This document shows positions 1 to 10,573 of a stretch of 64,000 nt of DNA, in pieces (position 1 is the stretch's first letter; each line of letters begins with the position of its first letter). The notes below the pieces were generated by a model, which had not been told where the DNA came from, ran no database searches, and saw only the letters and a program-made list of their open reading frames with translations. This DNA comes from Hippasteria phrygiana (taxonomy: Eukaryota > Echinodermata > Asteroidea > Valvatida > Goniasteridae), in assembly GCA_037893225.1 (NCBI GenBank), contig JAZGUH010000533.1, forward strand, positions 1 to 64,000, in the 5' to 3' direction. The position numbers and the translations under genes were made by a program.

Positions 1-83
1 AAAGTCAGTAATTTTGACATGTATGGATAGCTTAGATCTGGCGCTACATGTTGCAATTATCGGCGGCTTCTTAGAGTTAACAC
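1..83 (+). repeat. Partial satellite monomer at left window edge
   Basis: This is the 3' part of a monomer, from the 'agtcagtaattttgacatg' area through the BglII site (agatct) and 'atcggcggcttc' to the 'acac' that precedes an M1 unit at 84. It shows the array continues to the left of the window. Confidence 0.95.
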
Positions 84-315
84 TTGTGGAGAAAATTCAA
101 ACCTCGCAATGTTTATTTTCTTCCCGGCCACCATCTGTGTGCAGATTACCTCTTATTTATTGCTCCATGCATGTCAAATTCCCTGGGGTATGGACTTGCT
201 TTACTCATTCATAATTGCATGAAATATCAACCAAATTCAGTAATTTTGACATGTATGGATAGCTTAGATCTGGCGCTACATGTTGCAATCATCGGCGGCT
301 TCTTAGAGTTAAAAC

Positions 316-546
316 TTGTGGAGAAAATTCAAACCTCGCAATGTTTATTTTCTTTCCGGCCAACATCTGTGTACATGTTACCGTCTATTTATTGCTCCAT
401 GCCTGTCAAATTCCCTAGGGTATGACTTGCTTTACTCATTCATAATTGCATGAAATATCAACCAAATTCAGTAATTTTGACATGTATGGATAGCTTAGAT
501 CTGGCGCTACATGTTGCAATTATCGGCGGCTTCTTATAGTTAACAC
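316..546 (+). repeat. Representative 231-bp monomer type M2s
   Basis: M2 left half joined to the short right-hand cassette 'gcctgtc ... ctagggtatgac', in which one g of 'gtatggac' is missing, so the unit is 231 bp. It is usually preceded by 'caatcatc' instead of 'caattatc'. I count 41 M2s units. The same cassette also occurs on M1 and M3 left halves, so it behaves as an exchangeable block. In three early copies (1010, 2401, 6807) the cassette has 'ctggggtatgac' instead. Confidence 0.94.
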
Positions 547-778
547 TTGTGGAGAAAATTCAAACCTCGCAATGTTTATTTTCTTTCCGGCCAACATCTG
601 TGTACATATTACCGTCTATTTATTGCTCCATGCATGTCAAATTCCCTGGGGTATGGACTTGCTTTATTCATTCATAATTGCATGAAATATCAACCAAATG
701 CAGTAATTTTGACATGTATGGATAGCTTAGATCTGGCGCTACATGTTGCAATTATCGGCGGCTTCTTAGAGTTAACAC

Positions 779-1009
779 TTGTGGAGAAAATTCAAACCTC
801 GCAATGTTTATTTTCTTCCGGCCACCATCTGTGTGCAGATTACCTCTTATTTATTGCTCCATGCATGTCAAATTCCCTGGGGTATGGACTTGCTTTACTC
901 ATTCATAATTGCATGAAATATCAACCAAATTCAGTAATTTTGACATGTATGGATAGCTTAGATCTGGCGCTACATGTTGCAATCATCGGCGGCTTCTTAG
1001 AGTTAAAAC
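779..1009 (+). repeat. M1 unit with 1-bp deletion in the C run
   Basis: Reads 'ttcttccggccacc' where M1 has 'ttcttcccggccacc', so this unit is 231 bp for a reason different from the short cassette. The loss joins two open frames and creates a spurious 190-codon reading frame from 547 to 1119. Confidence 0.93.
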
Positions 1010-1472
1010 TTGTGGAGAAAATTCAAACCTCGCAATGTTTATTTTCTTTCCGGCCAACATCTGTGTACATGTTACCGTCTATTTATTGCTCCATGCCTGT
1101 CAAATTCCCTGGGGTATGACTTGCTTTACTCATTCATAATTGCATGAAATATCAACCAAATTCAGTAATTTTGACATGTATGGATAGCTTAGATCTGGCG
1201 CTACATGTTGCAATTATCGGCGGCTTCTTATAGTTAACACTTGTGGAGAAAATTCAAACCTCGCAATGTTTATTTTCTTTCCGGCCAACATCTGTGTACA
1301 TATTACCGTCTATTTATTGCTCCATGCATGTCAAATTCCCTGGGGTATGGACTTGCTTTATTCATTCATAATTGCATGAAATATCAACCAAATTCAGTAA
1401 TTTTGACATGTATGGATAGCTTAGATCTGGCGCTACATGTTGCAATTATCGGCGGCTTCTTAGAGTTAAAAC

Positions 1473-1704
1473 TTGTGGAGAAAATTCAAACCTCGCAATG
1501 TTTATTTTCTTTCCGGCCAACATCTGTGTACATGTTACCGTCTATTTATTGCTCCATGCATGTCAAATTCCCTGGGGTATGGACTTGCTTTACTCATTCA
1601 TAATTGCATGAAATATCAACCAAATTCAGTAATTTTGACATGTATGGATAGCTTAGATCTGGCGCTACATGTTGCAATTATCGGCGGCTTCTTAGAGTTA
1701 ACAC
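1473..1704 (+). repeat. Representative monomer type M2 (232 bp)
   Basis: Differs from M1 by the preceding 'gttaaaac' (no HpaI site), 'tttccggccaac' and 'gtgtacatgttaccgtct'. A recurrent sub-variant has 'atttaaacc' instead of 'attcaaacc', for example at 2864, 3328, 7270, 10342, 14749, 19150, 26794, 33748 and 36992. It is a useful marker for tracing copied blocks. Confidence 0.94.
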
Positions 1705-1936
1705 TTGTGGAGAAAATTCAAACCTCGCAATGTTTATTTTCTTCCCGGCCACCATCTGTGTGCAGATTACCTCTTATTTATTGCTCCATGCATGTCAAAT
1801 TCCCTGGGGTATGGACTTGCTTTACTCATTCATAATTGCATGAAATATCAACCAAATTCAGTAATTTTGACATGTATGGATAGCTTAGATCTGGCGCTAC
1901 ATGTTGCAATTATCGGCGGCTTCTTAGAGTTAACAC
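1705..1936 (+). repeat. Representative monomer type M1 (232 bp)
   Basis: Type example of the commonest monomer. Diagnostic states are a preceding 'gttaacac' (which contains an HpaI site), 'ttcttcccggccacc', 'gtgtgcagattacctctt', 'gcatgtc', 'ctggggtatgg' and 'tttactc'. Landmarks inside it are an AGATCT (BglII) site at 1887-1892, a 9-bp perfect inverted repeat with arms 1791-1799 and 1866-1874, and the palindrome CATGCATG in 'ccatgcatgtc'. Runs of two or three adjacent M1 units are typical after 42 kb and absent before. Confidence 0.95.
1791..1874. other. Inverted repeat inside the monomer (type example)
   Basis: 'catgtcaaa' at 1791-1799 pairs with 'tttgacatg' at 1866-1874: nine perfect base pairs with a 66-base loop, repeated in each unit that keeps 'gcatgtc'. 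In short-cassette units 'gcctgtc' reduces the arm to seven pairs. A second, imperfect dyad (10 of 13 matches) has arms at monomer positions 159-171 and 195-207 around the BglII site. Whether either extrudes in vivo cannot be judged from sequence. Confidence 0.6.
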
Positions 1937-2168
1937 TTGTGGAGAAAATTCAAACCTCGCAATGTTTATTTTCTTTCCGGCCAACATCTGTGTACATATT
2001 ACCGTCTATTTATTGCTCCATGCATGTCAAATTCCCTAGGGTATGGACTTGCTTTATTCATTCATAATTGCATGAAATATCAACCAAATTCAGTAATTTT
2101 GACATGTATGGATAGCTTAGATCTGGCGCTACATGTTGCAATTATCGGCGGCTTCTTAGAGTTAACAC
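1937..2168 (+). repeat. Representative monomer type M3 (232 bp)
   Basis: Has 'tttccggccaac' like M2 but 'gtgtacatattaccgtct', and its downstream part reads 'tttattcattc' instead of 'tttactcattc'. It is often followed by 'ccaaatgcag' instead of 'ccaaattcag'. This copy has 'cctagggtatgg', creating an AvrII site and the palindrome CCCTAGGG; other M3 copies have 'cctggggtatgg'. In domain I, an M3 following a 231-bp unit is preceded by 'ttatag' in place of 'ttagag'. Confidence 0.94.
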
Positions 2169-2631
2169 TTGTGGAGAAAATTCAAACCTCGCAATGTTTA
2201 TTTTCTTCCCGGCCACCATCTGTGTGCAGATTACCTCTTATTTATTGCTCCATGCATGTCAAATTCCCTGGGGTATGGACTTGCTTTACTCATTCATAAT
2301 TGCATGAAATATCAACCAAATTCAGTAATTTTGACATGTATGGATAGCTTAGATCTGGCGCTACATGTTGCAATCATCGGCGGCTTCTTAGAGTTAAAAC
2401 TTGTGGAGAAAATTCAAACCTCGCAATGTTTATTTTCTTTCCGGCCAACATCTGTGTACATGTTACCGTCTATTTATTGCTCCATGCCTGTCAAATTCCC
2501 TGGGGTATGACTTGCTTTACTCATTCATAATTGCATGAAATATCAACCAAATTCAGTAATTTTGACATGTATGGATAGCTTAGATCTGGCGCTACATGTT
2601 GCAATTATCGGCGGCTTCTTATAGTTAACAC

Positions 2632-3559
2632 TTGTGGAGAAAATTCAAACCTCGCAATGTTTATTTTCTTTCCGGCCAACATCTGTGTACATATTACCGT
2701 CTATTTATTGCTCCATGCATGTCAAATTCCCTGGGGTATGGACTTGCTTTATTCATTCATAATTGCATGAAATATCAACCAAATGCAGTAATTTTGACAT
2801 GTATGGATAGCTTAGATCTGGCGCTACATGTTGCAATTATCGGCGGCTTCTTAGAGTTAAAACTTGTGGAGAAAATTTAAACCTCGCAATGTTTATTTTC
2901 TTTCCGGCCAACATCTGTGTACATGTTACCGTCTATTTATTGCTCCATGCATGTCAAATTCCCTGGGGTATGGACTTGCTTTACTCATTCATAATTGCAT
3001 GAAATATCAACCAAATTCAGTAATTTTGACATGTATGGATAGCTTAGATCTGGCGCTACATGTTGCAATTATCGGCGGCTTCTTATAGTTAACACTTGTG
3101 GAGAAAATTCAAACCTCGCAATGTTTATTTTCTTTCCGGCCAACATCTGTGTACATATTACCGTCTATTTATTGCTCCATGCATGTCAAATTCCCTGGGG
3201 TATGGACTTGCTTTATTCATTCATAATTGCATGAAATATCAACCAAATGCAGTAATTTTGACATGTATGGATAGCTTAGATCTGGCGCTACATGTTGCAA
3301 TTATCGGCGGCTTCTTAGAGTTAAAACTTGTGGAGAAAATTTAAACCTCGCAATGTTTATTTTCTTTCCGGCCAACATCTGTGTACATGTTACCGTCTAT
3401 TTATTGCTCCATGCATGTCAAATTCCCTGGGGTATGGACTTGCTTTACTCATTCATAATTGCATGAAATATCAACCAAATTCAGTAATTTTGACATGTAT
3501 GGATAGCTTAGATCTGGCGCTACATGTTGCAATTATCGGCGGCTTCTTAGAGTTAACAC
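2632..3559. repeat. Tandem 464-bp dimer duplication (M3-M2)
   Basis: M3-M2 at 2632-3095 is followed by an identical-type M3-M2 at 3096-3559, both with 'ttatag' before M3 and 'atttaaacc' in M2. The related block at 6807-7501 has the dimer only once, so this is a local two-monomer gain. Confidence 0.88.
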
Positions 3560-6500
3560 TTGTGGAGAAAATTCAAACCTCGCAATGTTTATTTTCTTCC
3601 CGGCCACCATCTGTGTGCAGATTACCTCTTATTTATTGCTCCATGCATGTCAAATTCCCTGGGGTATGGACTTGCTTTACTCATTCATAATTGCATGAAA
3701 TATCAACCAAATTCAGTAATTTTGACATGTATGGATAGCTTAGATCTGGCGCTACATGTTGCAATTATCGGCGGCTTCTTAGAGTTAAAACTTGTGGAGA
3801 AAATTCAAACCTCGCAATGTTTATTTTCTTTCCGGCCAACATCTGTGTACATGTTACCGTCTATTTATTGCTCCATGCATGTCAAATTCCCTGGGGTATG
3901 GACTTGCTTTACTCATTCATAATTGCATGAAATATCAACCAAATTCAGTAATTTTGACATGTATGGATAGCTTAGATCTGGCGCTACATGTTGCAATTAT
4001 CGGCGGCTTCTTAGAGTTAACACTTGTGGAGAAAATTCAAACCTCGCAATGTTTATTTTCTTCCCGGCCACCATCTGTGTGCAGATTACCTCTTATTTAT
4101 TGCTCCATGCATGTCAAATTCCCTGGGGTATGGACTTGCTTTACTCATTCATAATTGCATGAAATATCAACCAAATTCAGTAATTTTGACATGTATGGAT
4201 AGCTTAGATCTGGCGCTACATGTTGCAATTATCGGCGGCTTCTTATAGTTAACACTTGTGGAGAAAATTCAAACCTCGCAATGTTTATTTTCTTTCCGGC
4301 CAACATCTGTGTACATATTACCGTCTATTTATTGCTCCATGCATGTCAAATTCCCTGGGGTATGGACTTGCTTTATTCATTCATAATTGCATGAAATATC
4401 AACCAAATGCAGTAATTTTGACATGTATGGATAGCTTAGATCTGGCGCTACATGTTGCAATTATCGGCGGCTTCTTAGAGTTAAAACTTGTGGAGAAAAT
4501 TCAAACCTCGCAATGTTTATTTTCTTTCCGGCCAACATCTGTGTACATGTTACCGTCTATTTATTGCTCCATGCATGTCAAATTCCCTGGGGTATGGACT
4601 TGCTTTACTCATTCATAATTGCATGAAATATCAACCAAATTCAGTAATTTTGACATGTATGGATAGCTTAGATCTGGCGCTACATGTTGCAATTATCGGC
4701 GGCTTCTTAGAGTTAACACTTGTGGAGAAAATTCAAACCTCGCAATGTTTATTTTCTTCCCGGCCACCATCTGTGTGCAGATTACCTCTTATTTATTGCT
4801 CCATGCATGTCAAATTCCCTGGGGTATGGACTTGCTTTACTCATTCATAATTGCATGAAATATCAACCAAATTCAGTAATTTTGACATGTATGGATAGCT
4901 TAGATCTGGCGCTACATGTTGCAATTATCGGCGGCTTCTTAGAGTTAACACTTGTGGAGAAAATTCAAACCTCGCAATGTTTATTTTCTTTCCGGCCAAC
5001 ATCTGTGTACATATTACCGTCTATTTATTGCTCCATGCATGTCAAATTCCCTAGGGTATGGACTTGCTTTATTCATTCATAATTGCATGAAATATCAACC
5101 AAATGCAGTAATTTTGACATGTATGGATAGCTTAGATCTGGCGCTACATGTTGCAATTATCGGCGGCTTCTTAGAGTTAAAACTTGTGGAGAAAATTCAA
5201 ACCTCGCAATGTTTATTTTCTTTCCGGCCAACATCTGTGTACATGTTACCGTCTATTTATTGCTCCATGCATGTCAAATTCCCTGGGGTATGGACTTGCT
5301 TTACTCATTCATAATTGCATGAAATATCAACCAAATTCAGTAATTTTGACATGTATGGATAGCTTAGATCTGGCGCTACATGTTGCAATTATCGGCGGCT
5401 TCTTAGAGTTAACACTTGTGGAGAAAATTCAAACCTCGCAATGTTTATTTTCTTCCCGGCCACCATCTGTGTGCAGATTACCTCTTATTTATTGCTCCAT
5501 GCATGTCAAATTCCCTGGGGTATGGACTTGCTTTACTCATTCATAATTGCATGAAATATCAACAAAATTCAGTAATTTTGACATGTATGGATAGCTTAGA
5601 TCTGGCGCTACATGTTGCAATTATCGGCGGCTTCTTAGAGTTAACACTTGTGGAGAAAATTCAAACCTCGCAATGTTTATTTTCTTTCCGGCCAACATCT
5701 GTGTACATATTACCGTCTATTTATTGCTCCATGCATGTCAAATTCCCTAGGGTATGGACTTGCTTTATTCATTCATAATTGCATGAAATATCAACCAAAT
5801 TCAGTAATTTTGACATGTATGGATAGCTTAGATCTGGCGCTACATGTTGCAATTATCGGCGGCTTCTTAGAGTTAACACTTGTGGAGAAAATTCAAACCT
5901 CGCAATGTTTATTTTCTTCCCGGCCACCATCTGTGTGCAGATTACCTCTTATTTATTGCTCCATGCATGTCAAATTCCCTGGGGTATGGACTTGCTTTAC
6001 TCATTCATAATTGCATGAAATATCAACCAAATTCAGTAATTTTGACATGTATGGATAGCTTAGATCTGGCGCTACATGTTGCAATCATCGGCGGCTTCTT
6101 AGAGTTAAAACTTGTGGAGAAAATTCAAACCTCGCAATGTTTATTTTCTTTCCGGCCAACATCTGTGTACATGTTACCGTCTATTTATTGCTCCATGCCT
6201 GTCAAATTCCCTAGGGTATGACTTGCTTTACTCATTCATAATTGCATGAAATATCAACCAAATTCAGTAATTTTGACATGTATGGATAGCTTAGATCTGG
6301 CGCTACATGTTGCAATTATCGGCGGCTTCTTATAGTTAACACTTGTGGAGAAAATTCAAACCTCGCAATGTTTATTTTCTTTCCGGCCAACATCTGTGTA
6401 CATATTACCGTCTATTTATTGCTCCATGCATGTCAAATTCCCTGGGGTATGGACTTGCTTTATTCATTCATAATTGCATGAAATATCAACCAAATGCAGT

Positions 6501-6806
6501 AATTTTGACATGTATGGATAGCTTAGATCTGGCGCTACATGTTGCAATTATCGGCGGCTTCTTAGAGTTAACACTTGTGGAGAAAATTCAAACCTCGCAA
6601 TGTTTATTTTCTTCCCGGCCACCATCTGTGTGCAGATTACCTCTTATTTATTGCTCCATGCATGTCAAATTCCCTGGGGTATGGACTTGCTTTACTCATT
6701 CATAATTGCATGAAATATCAACCAAATTCAGTAATTTTGACATGTATGGATAGCTTAGATCTGGCGCTACATGTTGCAATCATCGGCGGCTTCTTAGAGT
6801 TAAAAC

Positions 6807-9357
6807 TTGTGGAGAAAATTCAAACCTCGCAATGTTTATTTTCTTTCCGGCCAACATCTGTGTACATGTTACCGTCTATTTATTGCTCCATGCCTGTCAA
6901 ATTCCCTGGGGTATGACTTGCTTTACTCATTCATAATTGCATGAAATATCAACCAAATTCAGTAATTTTGACATGTATGGATAGCTTAGATCTGGCGCTA
7001 CATGTTGCAATTATCGGCGGCTTCTTATAGTTAACACTTGTGGAGAAAATTCAAACCTCGCAATGTTTATTTTCTTTCCGGCCAACATCTGTGTACATAT
7101 TACCGTCTATTTATTGCTCCATGCATGTCAAATTCCCTGGGGTATGGACTTGCTTTATTCATTCATAATTGCATGAAATATCAACCAAATGCAGTAATTT
7201 TGACATGTATGGATAGCTTAGATCTGGCGCTACATGTTGCAATTATCGGCGGCTTCTTAGAGTTAAAACTTGTGGAGAAAATTTAAACCTCGCAATGTTT
7301 ATTTTCTTTCCGGCCAACATCTGTGTACATGTTACCGTCTATTTATTGCTCCATGCATGTCAAATTCCCTGGGGTATGGACTTGCTTTACTCATTCATAA
7401 TTGCATGAAATATCAACCAAATTCAGTAATTTTGACATGTATGGATAGCTTAGATCTGGCGCTACATGTTGCAATTATCGGCGGCTTCTTAGAGTTAACA
7501 CTTGTGGAGAAAATTCAAACCTCGCAATGTTTATTTTCTTCCCGGCCACCATCTGTGTGCAGATTACCTCTTATTTATTGCTCCATGCATGTCAAATTCC
7601 CTGGGGTATGGACTTGCTTTACTCATTCATAATTGCATGAAATATCAACCAAATTCAGTAATTTTGACATGTATGGATAGCTTAGATCTGGCGCTACATG
7701 TTGCAATTATCGGCGGCTTCTTAGAGTTAAAACTTGTGGAGAAAATTCAAACCTCGCAATGTTTATTTTCTTTCCGGCCAACATATGTGTACATGTTACC
7801 GTCTATTTATTGCTCCATGCATGTCAAATTCCCTGGGGTATGGACTTGCTTTACTCATTCATAATTGCATGAAATATCAACCAAATTCAGTAATTTTGAC
7901 ATGTATGGATAGCTTAGATCTGGCGCTACATGTTGCAATTATCGGCGGCTTCTTAGAGTTAACACTTGTGGAGAAAATTCAAACCTCGCAATGTTTATTT
8001 TCTTCCCGGCCACCATCTGTGTGCAGATTACCTCTTATTTATTGCTCCATGCATGTCAAATTCCCTGGGGTATGGACTTGCTTTACTCATTCATAATTGC
8101 ATGAAATATCAACCAAATTCAGTAATTTTGACATGTATGGATAGCTTAGATCTGGCGCTACATGTTGCAATTATCGGCGGCTTCTTATAGTTAACACTTG
8201 TGGAGAAAATTCAAACCTCGCAATGTTTATTTTCTTTCCGGCCAACATCTGTGTACATATTACCGTCTATTTATTGCTCCATGCATGTCAAATTCCCTGG
8301 GGTATGGACTTGCTTTATTCATTCATAATTGCATGAAATATCAACCAAATGCAGTAATTTTGACATGTATGGATAGCTTAGATCTGGCGCTACATGTTGC
8401 AATTATCGGCGGCTTCTTAGAGTTAAAACTTGTGGAGAAAATTCAAACCTCGCAATGTTTATTTTCTTTCCGGCCAACATCTGTGTACATGTTACCGTCT
8501 ATTTATTGCTCCATGCATGTCAAATTCCCTGGGGTATGGACTTGCTTTACTCATTCATAATTGCATGAAATATCAACCAAATTCAGTAATTTTGACATGT
8601 ATGGATAGCTTAGATCTGGCGCTACATGTTGCAATTATCGGCGGCTTCTTAGAGTTAACACTTGTGGAGAAAATTCAAACCTCGCAATGTTTATTTTCTT
8701 CCCGGCCACCATCTGTGTGCAGATTACCTCTTATTTATTGCTCCATGCATGTCAAATTCCCTGGGGTATGGACTTGCTTTACTCATTCATAATTGCATGA
8801 AATATCAACCAAATTCAGTAATTTTGACATGTATGGATAGCTTAGATCTGGCGCTACATGTTGCAATTATCGGCGGCTTCTTAGAGTTAACACTTGTGGA
8901 GAAAATTCAAACCTCGCAATGTTTATTTTCTTTCCGGCCAACATCTGTGTACATATTACCGTCTATTTATTGCTCCATGCATGTCAAATTCCCTAGGGTA
9001 TGGACTTGCTTTATTCATTCATAATTGCATGAAATATCAACCAAATTCAGTAATTTTGACATGTATGGATAGCTTAGATCTGGCGCTACATGTTGCAATT
9101 ATCGGCGGCTTCTTAGAGTTAACACTTGTGGAGAAAATTCAAACCTCGCAATGTTTATTTTCTTCCCGGCCACCATCTGTGTGCAGATTACCTCTTATTT
9201 ATTGCTCCATGCATGTCAAATTCCCTGGGGTATGGACTTGCTTTACTCATTCATAATTGCATGAAATATCAACCAAATTCAGTAATTTTGACATGTATGG
9301 ATAGCTTAGATCTGGCGCTACATGTTGCAATCATCGGCGGCTTCTTAGAGTTAAAAC
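6807..9357. repeat. 11-unit HOR of domain I
   Basis: Order M2s-M3-M2-M1-M2-M1-M3-M2-M1-M3-M1. The copy at 2401-6111 has the same order with an extra M3-M2 dimer (464 bp) and an extra M2-M1-M3 trimer (696 bp, 5184-5879). Part of it (M2-M1-M2-M1-M3-M2-M1) recurs from 10342 with offset 3072. The private 'acatatgtg' in the unit at 7734 is not shared, so it arose after copying. Confidence 0.82.
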
Positions 9358-9588
9358 TTGTGGAGAAAATTCAAACCTCGCAATGTTTATTTTCTTTCCG
9401 GCCAACATCTGTGTACATGTTACCGTCTATTTATTGCTCCATGCCTGTCAAATTCCCTAGGGTATGACTTGCTTTACTCATTCATAATTGCATGAAATAT
9501 CAACCAAATTCAGTAATTTTGACATGTATGGATAGCTTAGATCTGGCGCTACATGTTGCAATTATCGGCGGCTTCTTATAGTTAACAC

Positions 9589-10015
9589 TTGTGGAGAAAA
9601 TTCAAACCTCGCAATGTTTATTTTCTTTCCGGCCAACATCTGTGTACATATTACCGTCTATTTATTGCTCCATGCATGTCAAATTCCCTGGGGTATGGAC
9701 TTGCTTTATTCATTCATAATTGCATGAAATATCAACCAAATGCAGTAATTTTGACATGTATGGATAGCTTAGATCTGGCGCTACATGTTGCAATTATCGG
9801 CGGCTTCTTAGAGTTATTTTCTTTCCGGCCAACATCTGTGTACATGTTACCGTCTATTTATTGCTCCATGCCTGTCAAATTCCCTAGGGTATGACTTGCT
9901 TTACTCATTCATAATTGCATGAAATATCAACCAAATTCAGTAATTTTGACATGTATGGATAGCTTAGATCTGGCGCTACATGTTGCAATTATCGGCGGCT
10001 TCTTATAGTTAACAC
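9589..10015 (+). repeat. Two monomers with a 36-bp deletion across their boundary
   Basis: M3 (9589) should be followed by M2s at 9821. Instead 'ttagagtta' runs straight into 'ttttctttccgg' at 9811-9826. The missing 36 bp comprise the end of one unit and the first bases of the next, including the 'ttgtggag' start. A 3-bp 'tta' microhomology sits at the junction (about 9814-9816), which suggests end joining or slippage. Confidence 0.92.
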
Positions 10016-10341
10016 TTGTGGAGAAAATTCAAACCTCGCATTGTTTATTTTCTTTCCGGCCAACATCTGTGTACATATTACCGTCTATTTATTGCTCCAT
10101 GCATGTCAAATTCCCTGGGGTATGGACTTGCTTTATTCATTCATAATTGCATGAAATATCAACCAAATGCAGTAATTTTGACATGTATGGATAGCTTAGA
10201 TCTGGCGCTTGGATCTTGGACTTGCTTTATTCATTCATAATTGCATGAAATATCAACCAAATGCAGTAATTTTGACATGTATGGATAGCTTAGATCTGGC
10301 GCTACATGTTGCAATTATCGGCGGCTTCTTAGAGTTAAAAC
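10016..10341 (+). repeat. 326-bp monomer with internal 94-bp partial duplication
   Basis: After 'tctggcgct' (ending 10209) a 7-bp filler 'tggatct' is followed by a second copy, from 10217, of the segment that starts at 10123 ('tggacttgctttattc') and runs back to 'tctggcgct'. The net gain is 94 bp. The filler resembles adjacent 'tggac' and 'gatct' words, as in templated end joining. The unit also has 'cgcattg' for 'cgcaatg'. Confidence 0.92.
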
Positions 10342-10573
10342 TTGTGGAGAAAATTTAAACCTCGCAATGTTTATTTTCTTTCCGGCCAACATCTGTGTAC
10401 ATGTTACCGTCTATTTATTGCTCCATGCATGTCAAATTCCCTGGGGTATGGACTTGCTTTACTCATTCATAATTGCATGAAATATCAACCAAATTCAGTA
10501 ATTTTGACATGTATGGATAGCTTAGATCTGGCGCTACATGTTGCAATTATCGGCGGCTTCTTAGAGTTAACAC

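Larger units (their letters stand above)
84..1240. repeat. HOR block copied at 5880-7037
   Basis: Five units, M1-M2s-M3-M1-M2s, recur at 5880-7037 with offset 5796 bp, becoming 5797 after the 1-bp loss near 810. Both copies have 'ctagggtatgac' in the first M2s and 'ctggggtatgac' in the second, an ordered pair that supports common descent. Confidence 0.85.

Noticed and set aside
2034..2044. Telomere-like 'ccctaggg'
   Set aside because: A single CCCTA/TAGGG-like word per unit, produced by one substitution in 'ccctgggg'. It is not tandem and not a telomeric array.
10210..10216. Filler 'tggatct' as a remnant of a foreign insertion
   Set aside because: It is only 7 bp and can be explained as templated from adjacent 'tggac' and 'gatct' words. 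Nothing supports a mobile element.
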